From Globicephala melas (Eukaryota > Chordata > Mammalia > Artiodactyla > Delphinidae), in the NCBI RefSeq assembly GCF_963455315.2, contig NC_083315.2, forward strand, positions 144,682,505 to 144,746,504: 64,000 nucleotides of DNA, in the 5' to 3' direction. Each line of letters opens with the position of its first letter. The first letter of the stretch is position 1. This document shows positions 1-11,790 of the stretch, in pieces. The notes under the pieces were generated by a model. That model worked only from the letters and a program-made list of their open reading frames with translations, did no database searches and was not told the origin of the DNA. Both the position numbers and the translations under genes were made by a program.

Positions 1-243
1 TAAGATTGACGTCCTCATAAGAAGAGGAAGGGACACCAGCGATGTATGTACACAGAGAAAAGGCCATGTGAGAACACAATGAGGAGGCAGTCATCTGCAA
101 GCCAAAGGAGAGAGGCCTCAGGAGAAATCGAACTTCTCAGAACCTTGATCTTGAACATCTAGCCTCCAGAACTGTGAGAAAATATGGTTCTGATGTTTAC
201 AGTCTGTGGGATTTTGTTATGGCAGCCCTAGCAAACTAATAGA
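1..243 (+). mobile_element. MLT1-type MaLR LTR, 3' part
   Basis: The segment has the closing landmarks of an MLT1 long terminal repeat: a CATGTGAG...ACA block, TTGATCTTGAACATCTAGCC, CCAGAACTGTGAGAAA, TTTTGTTATGGCAGCC and a terminal ACTAAT. Its 5' end is cut by the window start. It is a non-coding, old copy with no internal viral genes in view. Confidence 0.75.
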
Positions 244-366
244 GAGATGAAAGCTGTTTCCTCCATATGCATTTACCCATTCCACTCTTGAGAAAAGAAG
301 GGGCTGATCACCCTCAATCCAATCAGAAGGAACCAGGTCAGCACTGGGTTGAATAAGTCTACTTCT

Positions 367-620
367 TCTTTTTTTAAAAATACTTATTTGGCTGCATCTG
401 TTCTTAGCTGTGGCACGTGCGATCTTCGTTGTGGCATGCAGGATCTTTCGTTGTGGCGCGAGGGCTTCTCTCTAGTTGTGGCACGGTGGCTCTTTAATTG
501 TGGCGTGTGGGCTTAGTTGCCCCACGGCAAGTGGGATCTTAGTTCCCTGACCAGGGACTGAACCCGCGTCCCCTGCATTGGAAGGCAGATTCTCAACCAC
601 TGGACCACCAGGGAAGTCCC
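367..620 (-). mobile_element. CHR-1-type SINE, minus strand
   Basis: Read on the minus strand it begins GGGACTTCCCTGGTGGTCCA and runs through the tRNA-like head and GTGGC-rich body to an A-rich tail at the low-coordinate end. It is flanked by a perfect 12-base target-site duplication, AAGTCTACTTCT, at 355-366 and 621-632. Confidence 0.9.
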
Positions 621-632
621 AAGTCTACTTCT

Positions 633-2840
633 GGTTTCAAATGTCTCAAAGGCAAGACCTGTGGCGTGCTTGTTGCAGATCTCTTCCACTAATGGAAGTT
701 CGTGTCCTACTTACGTACCAGGAGATTGTAGGATATTACACTCGGCCTTTCTGGCCCAGCTCCATCCTCAAGTGTAGTCCTTTTGGACTTTTGATGGAGA
801 GCCTGTCAAACCTCTGTTCTCTGCTCTGAACATTCTGTTCTTTGGAGGTTTTAATCTTACCTCTTTATCATCCTTTCCCAAGTAGGTTCAAAATGCCCTG
901 TGGAGCAGGACCTTCCCACTAGGGGAACTTTGTCTCCTAAGCACTGTATACTGTGGGCATTTCATTCTGCTTTCCAGCCTAGCCCCCTAGCTCCCAGGGC
1001 AACCCCAGCACCCAGCAAATGTCCTATAGGGAAGACTGGTCATGTGTTTGGGGTTCCTCTAGAATCCAGTCTATCCTATCAACACATGTGGCCATCGAAA
1101 ACTCTGATTTCTTTTGACCCTGGTAGAGTCTGTCCATGGCAGCCCAAACTACAGCCTGTGCATAGATGCCCTCAGGAAAGAACATGGCCAGCACCTTCTG
1201 CTCAGTTAGGAGGGGCTCTTCCTTCTTCTGAACTTCAGTTCTCCTCACAGACTTTGTAACCACAGCTCTCTGACATCTTTAAAAATATGGCTTTTGTAAT
1301 TTGATTTTTGTACTTATTGCAATAGGAGCTACCTACTGCATCCTATGTGGAATCTGACGTCTAACAATTTATTTTTTAATAGAAATTTTATATCATTCCC
1401 TTTTCCTCCTTGAAATAATATTTCTACTTTATCTACCTCCCCCCAAATTTCAACCTAATATATTTTAATGAAAATCTATCATAGTTTCACCAATAAAAAT
1501 ATAATTACAAACTTAAAATTTTCTTTATTTACTGTGACTGTAAGGCTCTAAGTGTTAACATTTCTGTATTGGATTTGAGTTACCATTACAATACTTACTG
1601 GAACACAATTGATCAAAACAGATATACTTTTAATGTTTTATAAAAACCAATTATTATAAAAAGGAGCAATTTATTGTAAGTGCATAAGAAGATAAGGTAG
1701 AAGATGGTGGAGGGTTGGGTTACAGCCCTATGATTAAAGGATACTTCAGCTTTTTTGGCATCTTAGAGGTTTTTACACCTTAGGGCAATGCACCATGCCA
1801 AGGTTCAAGTGGCCAGAAATTTCTGGAGTACTTCCAATTTTCTGGTGTTTTTTGTTTGTCTGCTTGTTTGTTTGTTTTTCTGTAAAGTGGGGGAAGGACA
1901 AAGGGGAAAGGGGGGGTGGGAAAGGACAATACACATGGAATTTGAGAATCTAGAAATGGATTCCTTTAAACCAGCTGTGCCTATACAATCCTTGGAAGGT
2001 CCAGGCACCCATTTCGCAGTTTTGATACTGGAATCCTAAATCAGCTATGAGGGTCCCTGCCAACCCAGAGATTGCATACCCATCTACATATAAAGACAGC
2101 CTAACAGTGGCCTGTACCCTAAGTCAGTATAGAAATCAGCAGGAGGTGAAAAAATCTACAATACTACTGCTAATTCTTTCCCCTTCTCTCAATACAAACA
2201 TGAAAAAGATTCCAGAGGACAGTCCTGGGGGAGGGGATGATCCACTTTCTGTTTTAAAAGCCACACTGACTTAATAATGAAAAGCTTTTCAAGATCAGGT
2301 AAAAGATACAATTAAGCCCATAGATTATTTCTCAGCTAATCAATCTAGGACTTACGGGGGTGGGAGACTTAATACAGAACTATCTCTAGTGCTGGAACAT
2401 CACTTTTTGTTCAGATAGACTGTTGCTGTCCCATCTGGTAGTGCTTCAAAGGTAAGATGCTTCACTCATGCTTTCCAAATTCCAGAAGGGGAAAAAGGTC
2501 TTTTGTAACTTGTTTAGTAACCAGACCACAGCAACAGGATAGTTTCCAAAAGTAAGCCTCGACAAGTTTTGAAAGGCAGATGTTTGGTAACAATATTGTT
2601 AATTCAGCAATAGGCAAGCCAACAACTTTCCTAGACTCTGAGCAGTAGACACATCTTGTGTAATATAATCAGCACAGTCCTCTATTACTTTCCTGATGGC
2701 CATTTTCCAGTTTGATGCCATGTATCACCTGGAGCAGATGGCTGTACTGAGCTGTCCTGAGAACAAAAAATAGACATTTTTCTACCAGTAGGAAGCAACC
2801 AGTGTAACACTCATCTGAGCACGTGAGGACACTATTATCA
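633..2840. other. Intron sequence without a recognised element
   Basis: AT-rich intronic DNA of the last intron in view. There is a short GTTT-rich run near 1847-1880 and a G-rich patch near 1905-1920. Open frames here are short and resemble no protein I know. Confidence 0.5.
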
Positions 2841-2850
2841 AGAATGAAGA

Positions 2851-3054
2851 GGGCTTCCCTGGTGGCGCAGTGGTTGAGAGTCCGCCTGCCAATGCAGGGG
2901 ACACAGGTTTGTGCCCTGGTCCGGGAATATCCCACATGCCGCGGAGCGGCTCGGCCTGTGAGCCATGGCCACTGAGCCTGCGCGTCCGGAGCCTGTGCTC
3001 CGCGACGGGAGAGGCCACAACAGTGAGAGGCCCACGTATCGCCAAAAAAAAAAA
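2851..3054 (+). mobile_element. CHR-2-type SINE
   Basis: A complete short-form copy starting GGGCTTCCCTGGTGGCGCAG, with a GC-rich body and an A-tail ending at 3054. The 10-base duplication AGAATGAAGA sits at 2841-2850 and 3055-3064. It lies about 620 bases downstream, in the transcript, of the exon at 3673-3739 and is antisense to DCAF5. Confidence 0.95.
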
Positions 3055-3672
3055 AGAATGAAGAATGGTCCGCACTGCCTGAAAGCTCAGATGGCCTAGG
3101 TCCAAATTTATGGAAAGTAGCAGGCTCTTTTTCAGAATACATCTAGAGCAAAAGCAGAAATATTTCTTCCTAATTTCTCTCATGTCTGGGGTTAGCCAAA
3201 CTCCAGGGAGTATATCTGTCCATCAACAAAGAAAGTTTCCCTTTACCTAACATCACCAGGGAGGCTAAAAGAAAGGCAGAGGCCCTACCAACTGTTTGTA
3301 GAGTCATAAGCAGGAATGTGCACATGAATAATAAAGGAAAAGCATGTAAAAAGCAAGGTAATAATACTCCAAGTGTGAAACAGGAGAGAGGAAAATGGAC
3401 ATAAAGGAGATCTATGAAGTCTAAAGAAAAGTTCTTAGGAGGAAAAAAAGCTGAGCATGATTATGTCAGATAAGAGTATGCATGAAGGTTATAGCTAAAT
3501 TTGGCTCCTAATTTTTATTTTAAAATTTACTTTGGTCACTTTCCAAAAAATTTTTTGTATTAAAAGAGAAATATCTTCCTCTACTGCTAAAGATCTGCCC
3601 TTTCAGGGCACAGCACGCAGGAGGTCAATAGAGCCAACATTAGCAGCAGGTTCACACTCGGGATACACTCAC

Positions 3673-3739
3673 CTGCTTCTGGATCTGCAGGAATTCTCCA
3701 CATGTACAGGTTGAAGTCATCAGAGCCTGAAAGGATATA
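3673..3739 (-). CDS. DCAF5: DCAF5 coding exon: end of WD repeat 6
   Basis: This 67-nt exon encodes YILSGSDDFNLYMWRIPADP then EA and the first base of a glycine codon. The SGSDD...MWRI pattern is the closing half of WD repeat 6. The acceptor is gtcccaacag|TATATCC and the donor is GAAGCAG|gtgagtg. It starts in phase 0, matching the end of the upstream exon. The remaining coding sequence is expected in the final exon, outside the window. Confidence 0.96.
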
Positions 3740-3787
3740 CTGTTGGGACAAAAAAAATCTATTTATTACTTATGTATTGATTGATAA

Positions 3788-3810
3788 TCTATCTACCTAT
3801 CTATCTATAC
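3788..3810. repeat. Short TCTA microsatellite
   Basis: About five TCTA-like units, slightly interrupted, about 50 bases upstream (in transcript sense) of the exon at 3673-3739. Confidence 0.7.
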
Positions 3811-3927
3811 AGAAAAAGGTTTTTAAAAATAAACAAGATAAATGAACATATATTCATAGGGCACCACAGAGCAAACACTCTCTTAAAAGTATTTGCAAAT
3901 CAAAAGGCTAACTGGCTAAAACTTGGC

Positions 3928-4808
3928 AACAACCAAACAACCTGAATTAAAAATGGGCAAAAATGGGCAAAGGACTTGAACAGACATTTCTCCAAAGAAA
4001 ATATACAAATCGCCAATAATGTGAAAAGATGTTTAACATCACTGATCATTATGGCAATGAAAATGAAAACCACAATGAGGTACCACGTCACACCCATTAG
4101 GATGGCGATTACCAAAAGCAAACAAACAGAAAACAAGCGTTGGTGAGGAGGTGGAGAAGTTGGTACCCACTGCGCATTGCTGGTGGGACTATATAATGGT
4201 GCACACACTGTGGAACACAGTATAGAGATTCTGCAAAAAGTTAAACATAGAACTACCATATAACCCAGAAATTCTACTCCTAGGTATATGTCAAAGAATT
4301 GAAAGCAGGGACTAGAGATATCTGTACACCAATGTTCAGAGCAGAAGGCTCACAACAGCCAAACAAACTAAATGTTCATCAATGGATGAACACATAAACA
4401 AAATGTGGTATATATCCATACAATGGAATATTATTTAGCCTTAAAAACGAAATTCAGACACATGCTACAACATGGGTAAAACTTGAAGACATTATGCCAA
4501 GTGAAATAAGCCATATACAACAAGACAAACGTTGTATGATTCAACTTACATGAGGAACCAAGAGTAGTCAAATTCATAGAGACAGAAAGCAGAATGGTAG
4601 TTGCCAAGGACTGGGGGTAAGGGAGAAATGGGCAGCTACTCTTCAACGAGTACAGAGTTTCACTTTGGGAAGATGAAAAAGTTCTGGAGATGGACAGTTG
4701 TGATAGTTACACAACAATGTGAATGTACTTAATGCCACGAAGCTGTACATTTTAAAATGGTTTTAGTGGTAAGTTCCATGTTATGTATATTTTACCACAA
4801 TTTTTCAA
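3928..4808 (+). mobile_element. Old L1 (L1MA/L1MB-like) 3' end
   Basis: The plus strand shows the C-terminal part of L1 ORF2 in decayed form (GGGCAAAGGACTTGAACAGAC, CACATTAGGATGGCG-like and TGGAATATTATTTAGCC landmarks). The 3' untranslated region follows (GGTTGCCAAGGACTGGGGG, GTGAATGTACTTAATGCCAC, ATTTTACCACAA). It is broken by many substitutions. Its 3' tail is the target of the L1 that follows. The subfamily is approximate. Confidence 0.8.
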
Positions 4809-5069
4809 AAAAAATTTTTTTGAATTTTATTTTTTTATACAGCAGGTTCTTATTACCCATTTTATACATATTAGCGTATATATGTCACTCCCAGTCTCCC
4901 AATTCATCACACCACGCCCCTCCCCCCAGCCCGCCACTTTCCCCCCTTGGTGTCCATACGTTTGTTCTCTACATCTGTGTCTCAATTTCTGCCCTGCAAA
5001 CCATTCAACTGTATCATTTTTCTAGGTTCCACATATATGTGTTAATATATGATATTGGTTTTACTCTTT

Positions 5070-6387
5070 CTACCTTACTTCACTCTGTATGACAGTCCCT
5101 AGATCCATCCACGTCTCTACAAATGACCCAATCTCCTTCCTTTTTATGGCTGAGTAATATTCCACTGTATATATATACCACAACTTCTTTATCCATTCCT
5201 CTGTCGAGAGGCATTTAGGTTGCTTCCATGACCTGGCTACTGTAAATAGTGCTGCAATGAACACCGGGGTGCATGTGTCTTTTTGAGTTATCAGTTTCTC
5301 TGGGTATATGCCCAATAGTGGGATTGCTGGGTCATATGGTAATTCTATTTTTAGTTTTTTAAGGACCCTCCATAATGTTCTCCATAGTTGCTGTAACAAT
5401 TTACATTCCCACCAACAGTGGAAGACAGCTCCCTTTTCTCCACACCCTCTCCAGCATTTGTTGTTTGTAGCATTTCTGATGATGCCCATTCAAACTGGTG
5501 TGAGGTGATACCTCATTGTAGTTTCGATTTGCATTTCTCTAATGATTAGTGATGTTGAGCAGCTTTTCATGTGCTTCTTGGTCATCTGTATGTCTTCTTT
5601 GGAGAAATGTCTATTTAGGTCTGTCTTCTGCCCATTTTTCGATTGGGTTGTCTGTTTTTTTAATATTGAGCTGCATGAGCTGTTTATATATTTTGGAGAT
5701 TAACCTTTTGTCCATTGATTCTTTTGCAAATATTTTCTCCCATTTTGAAGGTAGTCTTTTCGTCTTGTTTGTAGTCTCCTTCGCTGTGCAAAAGCTTTTA
5801 AATTTCATTATGTCCCATTTGTTTATTTTTGTTTTTATTTCCATTACTCTAGGAGGTGGATCAAAAAAAGATCTGGCTGTGATTTATGTCAAAGAGTGTT
5901 CATCCTACGTTTTCCTCTAAGAGTTTTATAGTGTCCAGTCTTACATTTAGGTCTCTAATCCATTTTGAGTTTATTTTTGTGTACGGTGTTAGGGAGTGTT
6001 CTAATTTCATTCTTTTACATGTAGCTGTCCAGTTTTCCCAGCACCACTTATTGAAGAGACTGTCTTTTCTCCATTGTATGTCCTTGCCTCCTCTGTGATA
6101 GATTAGTTGACCACAGGTGTGTGGGTTTATCTCTGTGCTTTCTATCCTGTTCCATTGATCTGTATTTCTGTTTTTGTGCCAGTACCATATTGTCTTGATT
6201 ACAGTAGCTTTGTAGTATAGTCCGAAGTCAGGGAGTCTGATTCCTCCAGCTCCGTTGTTTTCCCTCAAGACTGCTTTGCCCATTCGGGGTCTTTTGTGTC
6301 TCCATGCAAATTTTAAGATTTTTTGTTCTAGTTCTGTAAAAAATGCCATTGGTAATTTGACAGGGATTGCATTGAATCTGTAGATTG
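5070..6387 (-). pseudogene. L1 ORF2 C-terminal remnant
   Basis: The minus strand encodes the region after the reverse transcriptase, starting IYRFNAIPVKLPMAFF, with the Cys-rich segment NNKCWRGCGEKG...HCWWECK and the terminal YYSAIKRKE block typical of mammalian L1 ORF2. It is cut by several stops and frame changes between about 5500 and 5900. It is joined out of frame to the N-terminal part at about 6387. Confidence 0.88.
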
Positions 6388-7380
6388 TTCTTCTTTCTCT
6401 AGTTCCTTTAGGTGTAAGGTTAGATTGTTTATTTGAGACTTTTCTTGTTTCTTGAGGTAGGCTTGTCTTGCTATAAACTTCGCTCTTTGAACTGCTTTTG
6501 CTGCATCCCATAGGTTTTGGATCGTCTTGTTTTCACTGTCATTTGTCTCTAGGTATTTTTTTATTTCCTCTTTCATTTCTTCAGTGATCTCTTGGTTATT
6601 TAGTAATGTGTTGTTTAGCCTCCATGTGTTTGTGTTTTTTACGTTATTTTTCCCTGTAACTGATTTCTAATCTCATAGCATTGTGGTCAGAACAGATGCT
6701 TGATATGATTTCAATTTTGTTAAATTTACTGAGGCTTGATTTGTGACCCAAGATGTGATCTATCCTGGAGGATATTCCATGTGTGCTGAGAAGAAGTGTA
6801 ATCTGCTGTTTATGGATGGAATGTGCTATAACTATCAATTAAATCTATCTCGTCTACTGTGTCATTTAACGCTTGTGTTTCCTTATTAATTTTCTGTTTG
6901 CACGATCTGTCCATTGGTTTAAGTAAGGTGTTAAAGTCCCCCACTATTATTGTGTTATTGTTGATTTCCTCTTTTAAAGCTGTTAGCAGTTGCCTTATGT
7001 ATTGAGGTGCTCCTATCTTGGGTGCATATAGATTTATAATTGTTATATCTTCTTCTTGGATTGATCCCTTGATCATTATGTAGTGTCCTTCCTTGTCTCT
7101 TGTAACAAGGAAGTCTTTATTTTAAAGTCTGTTTTACCTGATGTGAGTATTGCTACTCCAGCTTTCTTCTGATTTCCATTTGCATGGAATATCTTTTTCC
7201 ATCTCCTCACTTTCAGTCTGTATGTGTTCCTAGGTCTGAGGCAGGTCTCTTGTGTACAGCATATAGATGGATCTTGTTTTTGTATCTATTCAGCGAGCCT
7301 GTGTCTTTTGGTTGGAGCATTTAATCCATTCACGTTTAAGGTAATTATCGATATTATGTTCCTATTACCGTTTTCTTAAT
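6388..7380 (-). pseudogene. L1 ORF2 N-terminal remnant (endonuclease region)
   Basis: The minus strand shows endonuclease-domain landmarks: LNVNGLNA-like sequence near 7330, then INLYAPKIGAPQYIRQLL, VGDFNT and, further on, the segment NLWDAAKAVQRAKFIARQAY. The last recognisable residues before the break are LKELEKEEQ. At least one stop interrupts the frame. The remaining part up to about residue 800 of a usual ORF2, including the FADD active-site motif, is absent. Confidence 0.85.
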
Positions 7381-7429
7381 TGTTATGGGTTGGTTTTTTA
7401 GGTCCTTTTCTTCTCTTGTGTTTCCCAAT

Positions 7430-8568
7430 TAGAGAAGTTCCTCTAGCATTTGTTGCAGAGCTGCTTTGGCGGTGCTGGATTCTCTTAGCTTTTGCTTGTC
7501 TGTGAAGCTTTTGATTTCTCTGTCGAATCTGAATGAGATCTTGGCCGGGTAGAGTAATCTTGGTTGTAGGTTCTTCCCCTTCACCATTTTAAATATGTCA
7601 CGCCACTCCCTTCTGGCTTGTAGAGTTTCTGCTGAGAAATCAGCTGTTAACCTTATGAGAGTTCCCTTGTACGTTATTTGCTGTTTTTCCCTTGTTGCTT
7701 TTTTTGTTTTGTTTTGTTTTTGCGGTACGTGGGCCTCTCACTGTTGTGGCCTCTCCCGTTGCGGAGCACAGGCTCCGGATGCACAGGCCCAGCGGCCATG
7801 GCTCACGGGCCTAGCCGCTCTGCGGCATGTGGGATCTTCCCAGACCGGGGCACGAACTCGGCAGGCGGACTCTCAACCACTGCGCCACCAGGGAAGCCCC
7901 CTTGTTGCTTTCAATAATTTTTCTTTGTCTTTAATTTTTGCCAATTTGATTACTATGTGTCTCGGCATGTTTCTCCTTGGGTTTACCTTGCCTGGGACTC
8001 TCTGAGCTTCCTGGACTTAGGTGGCTATTTCCTTTCCTATATTAGGGAAGTTTTCGACTATAATCTCTTCAAATATTTTCTCGGGTCCTTTCTCTCTCTC
8101 TTTTCTTTCTGGGACCCCTATAATGCGAATGTTGTTGCGTTTAATGTTGTCCCAGAGGTCTCTTAGGCTGTCTTCATTTCTTTTCATTCTTTTTTCTTTA
8201 TTCTGTTTCGCAGCAGTGAATTCCACCATTCTGTCTTCCAGGTCACTTATCTGGTCTTCTGCCTCAGTTATTCTGCTACTGATTCCTTCTAGTGTTGTTT
8301 TCATTTCAGTTATTGTATTGTTCATCTCTGTTTGTTTTTTCTTTAATTCTTCTAGGTGTTTGTTCTTTAATTCTTCTAGGTCTTTGTTAAACATTTCTTG
8401 CATCTTCTCAATCTTTGCCTCCATTCTTTTTCTGAGGTCCTGGATCATCGTCACTGTCATTATTCTGAATTCTTTTTCTGGAAGGTTGCCTATCTTCACT
8501 TCATTTAGTTGTTTCTCTGGGGTTTTATCTTGTTCCTTCATCTGGTACCTAGTCCTCTGCCTTTTCAT
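7430..8568 (-). pseudogene. L1 ORF1 remnant split by a SINE
   Basis: A start-proximal open part from 8568 (KRQRTRYQMKEQDKTPEKQL) carries a long coiled coil (8500-8250, with ISSRITEAEDQISDLEDRM) and the RNA-binding core (NIRIIGVPE). The frame breaks near 8017. After the inserted SINE, the C-terminal end (WRDIFKMVKG, ending near LQQMLEELL) is recognisable down to about 7430. Confidence 0.88.
7702..7898 (-). mobile_element. CHR-2-type SINE inside L1 ORF1
   Basis: A minus-strand copy whose T-rich (A-tail) end is at 7702-7722. It is flanked by a perfect 13-base duplication CCCTTGTTGCTTT (7689-7701 and 7899-7911). It lacks about 14 bases around the usual CCCGTGTCCCCTGCAT block, a small internal deletion. 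Its insertion postdates the L1. Confidence 0.94.
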
Positions 8569-9490
8569 CTTTTCTATCTTTCTGTGATTGTGGTTTTTGT
8601 TCCACAGGCTGCAGGATTGTAGTTCTTCTTGCTTCTGCTCTCTGCCCTGTGGTGGATGAGGCTATCTAAGAGGCTTGTGCAGGTTTCCTGATGGGAGGGA
8701 CTGGTGGTGGGTAGAGCTGGCTGTTGCTCTGGTTGGCAGAGCTCAGTAAAACTTTAATCCACTTGTCTGCTTATGGGTGGGTCTGGATTCCCTCCCTGTT
8801 GGTTGCTTGGCCTGAGGTGACCCAACTCTGGAGCCTACCCGGGCTCTTTGGTGGGGCTAATGGCAGACTCTGGGAGGGCTCACACCAAGGAGTACTTTCC
8901 AGAACTTCTGCTGCCAGTGTCCCTGTCCTCGCGGTGAGACACAGCCACACACTGCCTCTGCAGGAGACCCTCCAACACTAGCAGGTAGGTCTGGTTCAGT
9001 CTCCTATGGGGTCACTGCTCCTTCCCCTGGATCCCGATGCGCACACTACTTTGTGTGTGCCCTCCAAGAGTGGCGTATCTGTTTCTCCCAGTCCTGTCGA
9101 AGTCCTGCAATCAAATCCCGCTAGCCTTCAAAGTCTGATTCTCTAGGAATTCCTCCTCCTGTTGCCGGATCCCCAGGTTGGGAAGCCTGATGTGGGGCTC
9201 AGAACCTTCACTCCAGTGGGTGGACTTCTGTTGTATAAGTGTTCTCCAGTTTGTGAGTCACCCACCCATCAGTTATGGGATTTGATTTTATTGTGATTGT
9301 GCCCCTCCTACCGTCTCATTGTGGCTTCTCCTTTGTCCTTGGATGTGGGGTATCCTTTTTGGTGAGTTTCAGTGTCTTCCTGTCGATGACTATTCAACAG
9401 TTAGTTGTGATTCTGCTGTTCTCACAAGAGGGAGTGAGAGCACGTCTTTCTGCTCTGCCATCTTGAACCAATCTCTCAAAAAATTTTTTT

Positions 9491-9861
9491 AAATTTAGGA
9501 GCTTCCCAAGAGATCTGTTATGCAAGTCCAAGCATCCTGAATTTCCCTGTTGTCATCTACATCTTTGAGCAGGAAGCCATTGCCAACCCAGCTATGAGTT
9601 AATGACAGAGACGTAAGCAATCCCCTTTTATGAGGCAGCTTCAAACTGCCTGATCTCAGAAAAAGAGGACACTAAGCCAGATCTATTTTAATTAGGACTC
9701 ATAACAGCACTGTCTAATAGCAACCAGTGAGCAATTCTGAGAGTTCATTTATTTCCAAAGATTAACAAAAGTGCTTTGCTTTAAGTTTAGGTCAGCATTA
9801 CTTCCTACCTTTTGGTCCCATCTGCTTATTCCCCCAGAAAAATAAAGGCCTACAGTTTTCT
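9491..9861. other. Intron sequence without a recognised element
   Basis: Ordinary intronic DNA between the L1 and the next SINE. I see no exon signals or repeats here. Confidence 0.5.
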
Positions 9862-9874
9862 AAAGAAAATTTCT

Positions 9875-10160
9875 GGGCTTCCCTGGTAGCGCAGTGGTTG
9901 AGAATCTGCTTGCTAATGCAGGGGACACGGGTTCGAGCCCTGGTCTGGGAAGATCCCACATGCCACGGAGCAACTAGGCCCGTGAGCCACAACTACTGAG
10001 CCTGCGCGTCTGGAGCCTGTGCTCCGCAACAAGAGATGCCGCAATGAGAGGCTCGCACACCGCGATGAATTGTGGCCCCCGCTTGCCACAACTAGAGAAA
10101 GCCCTTGCACGGAAACGAAGACCTAACACAGCCAAAAGTAAAATAAAATAAATAAATAAA
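9875..10160 (+). mobile_element. CHR-1-type SINE, long form
   Basis: Starts GGGCTTCCCTGGTAGCGCAG, has the CACAACTACTGAGCCTGCG body and ends AGCCAAAAGTAAAATAAAAT with an A-rich tail. The flanking duplication is imperfect (AAAGAAA core at 9862 and about 10159), which suggests a fairly old copy. Confidence 0.9.
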
Positions 10161-10456
10161 AGAAATGCATTTCCATTCTAAAAGTAAATTTCTGACTTAA
10201 AAATGACACTGCAAATATCCAAAAAGTGTAAGTCCAACATATACACAACCTCATGCCTAATGAATACATTACTAAATACTTTGTAATCATTAAAAATCAA
10301 TTTACCAGTCTTCAAAACACTAGTAATAACATGAGAAAGGAGGGAAAGAGACTCATGTTCAAAGATGAAGAAAGTGCTATCCACAGGGGTTAGGTGATCT
10401 GGCTCAGGGCACAGTGGAAAAAGAAGTGGGTTCAGTTTCCTCATCTGGTTGCTCAT

Positions 10457-10820
10457 TGCTATGGTCTACATGTTTGTGTCCCCCCAAATTCACATGTTCA
10501 AATCCTAATGCCCAATGTGATAATATTAGGAGGTGGGGCCTTTGGGGGGTGATTGGGCCTTAAGGGTGGAGCCCTCATAAATGGGATTAGCACTCTTGTA
10601 AAAGAGACCCGGCAGAGCTCCCTAGTCCCTTCTGCCATGTGAGGAAACAGTGAGAAGTCAGCAGGCTGCAACCAGGAAGACGGCCTTCACCAGAACCCAA
10701 TCAGGTTGGCACCCTGATCTTGGACTTCCAGCCTCCAGAACTGTGAGAAAGAAATTACTGAAATTATAAGCCACCCAGTCCATGGTATTTTGTTATGGCA
10801 GCCATAACAGACTAAGATAC
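10457..10820 (+). mobile_element. MLT1-type MaLR solo LTR
   Basis: A nearly full-length LTR from TGCTATGGTCTACATGTTTG through TAGGAGGTGGGGCCTTTGGG, GGAGCCCTCATAAATGGGAT, TCTTGGACTTCCAGCCTCCA and a terminal TTTTGTTATGGCAGCC...ACTAAGATAC. No internal region follows. It is non-coding, and a potential but unproven source of regulatory sites. Confidence 0.88.
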
Positions 10821-11037
10821 CCTCTGAGGCTCATTTAGTTCTAAGAGTCTATGATTACTCTGTGAAGGAATGATGTAAGCCAGATCAGAGCTGAAAATCC
10901 CTAAACTGCTGGCTCACAGTTGCTTGACGAGTCACTACATAAGTATGTTGAAAATAAGGAAACTCAAAGTCTAATCGTGTTACACTTCAATTTAAAAGTT
11001 TCCTCAACAACAGAAACCAAAGACCTCAGGATTTTAA

Positions 11038-11790
11038 AACTGGGCAAAGTACTTGAACAGACATTTTCCAAAGAAGAAATGTACAATGGCCATATACAAA
11101 TGGCCAATAAGCACACAAAAAGATACTCAACATCACTAATCATTAGGGAAATGAATATCAAAACCACAAGGAGATACCACCTCACACTCATTAGGATGGT
11201 TACTATCAAAAAAAAACAGAAAATAGTTCTTCAAAAAATTAAAAATAAAATCACTATATGATTCATCAATTCCACCTCTGGGTATATAGCTAAAAGAACT
11301 GAATGCAAGATCTCTTAGAGATATTTATATAACAATGTTCATAGCAGCTTTATTCACAACAGCCAAAGAGGGAAGCAACCCAAGTGTCCAGCAAGAGATG
11401 AATGTATAAACAAAACGCGGTGCATACACACGATGCAATAGTATTCAGATTTTAAAAGGAAGGAAATTCTGACACAAGCTACAACATGGATGAATCTTGA
11501 ACCTTATGCGAAGTGAAATAAGCCAGTTACAAAAAGACAAATACTGTATGATTCCACTTATGAGGTTCCTAGAGTAAGTGAGTAGTCAAATTCATAAAGA
11601 CAAAGTGGAATGGTGGTTACCAAGAGCTGGGGGCAGGGGAGGGAGGGGAGTTAGTGTTTAATGGGTACAGAGTTTCACTTGTGCAAGATGAAAAACTTTT
11701 GGAGATAGATGCTCGTGATGGTTACACAACAATGTTAATGTACTTATCACTACAATTATACTTAAATATTTTCCCCTTAAAAATAGAAGA
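11038..11790 (+). mobile_element. Old L1 (L1MA/L1MB-like) 3' end
   Basis: Same landmarks in the same order as the copy at 3928-4808: TGGGCAAAGTACTTGAACAG, a decayed ORF2 C-terminus, AGCCAAAGAGGGAAGCAACC, TGGTGGTTACCAAGAGCTGG, ATGTTAATGTACTTATCACT. The two copies are independently decayed. Confidence 0.82.

Larger units (their letters stand above)
4822..9477 (-). mobile_element. Cetartiodactyl L1, 5'-complete but internally deleted and interrupted by a SINE
   Basis: On the minus strand the element runs from a 5' UTR beginning near 9477 (GGTTCAAGATGGCAGAG) through ORF1 (about 8570 down to 7430), the ORF2 endonuclease part, the ORF2 C-terminal part and a 3' UTR with a short A-tail at about 4822. 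The 13-base duplication AAAAAATTTTTTT flanks it (4809-4821 and 9478-9490). A SINE splits ORF1 at 7702-7898. ORF2 lacks its reverse transcriptase region, and stop codons occur in the remaining frames, so this copy cannot encode its proteins. It inserted into the tail of the older L1 at 3928-4808. Confidence 0.9.

Noticed and set aside
2669..3183. Open frames reading through 2851-3054 on both strands
   Set aside because: They are translations of a CHR-2 SINE (repeated CGLSRCGAQAPD-like peptide seen at every such SINE), not genes.
4822..9477. L1 open frames as active or host genes
   Set aside because: ORF1 is split by a SINE and ORF2 has lost its reverse transcriptase and carries stops, so no functional protein can result.
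10457..10820. MLT1 LTR as part of a provirus
   Set aside because: It stands alone with no internal region or partner LTR nearby; a solo LTR.
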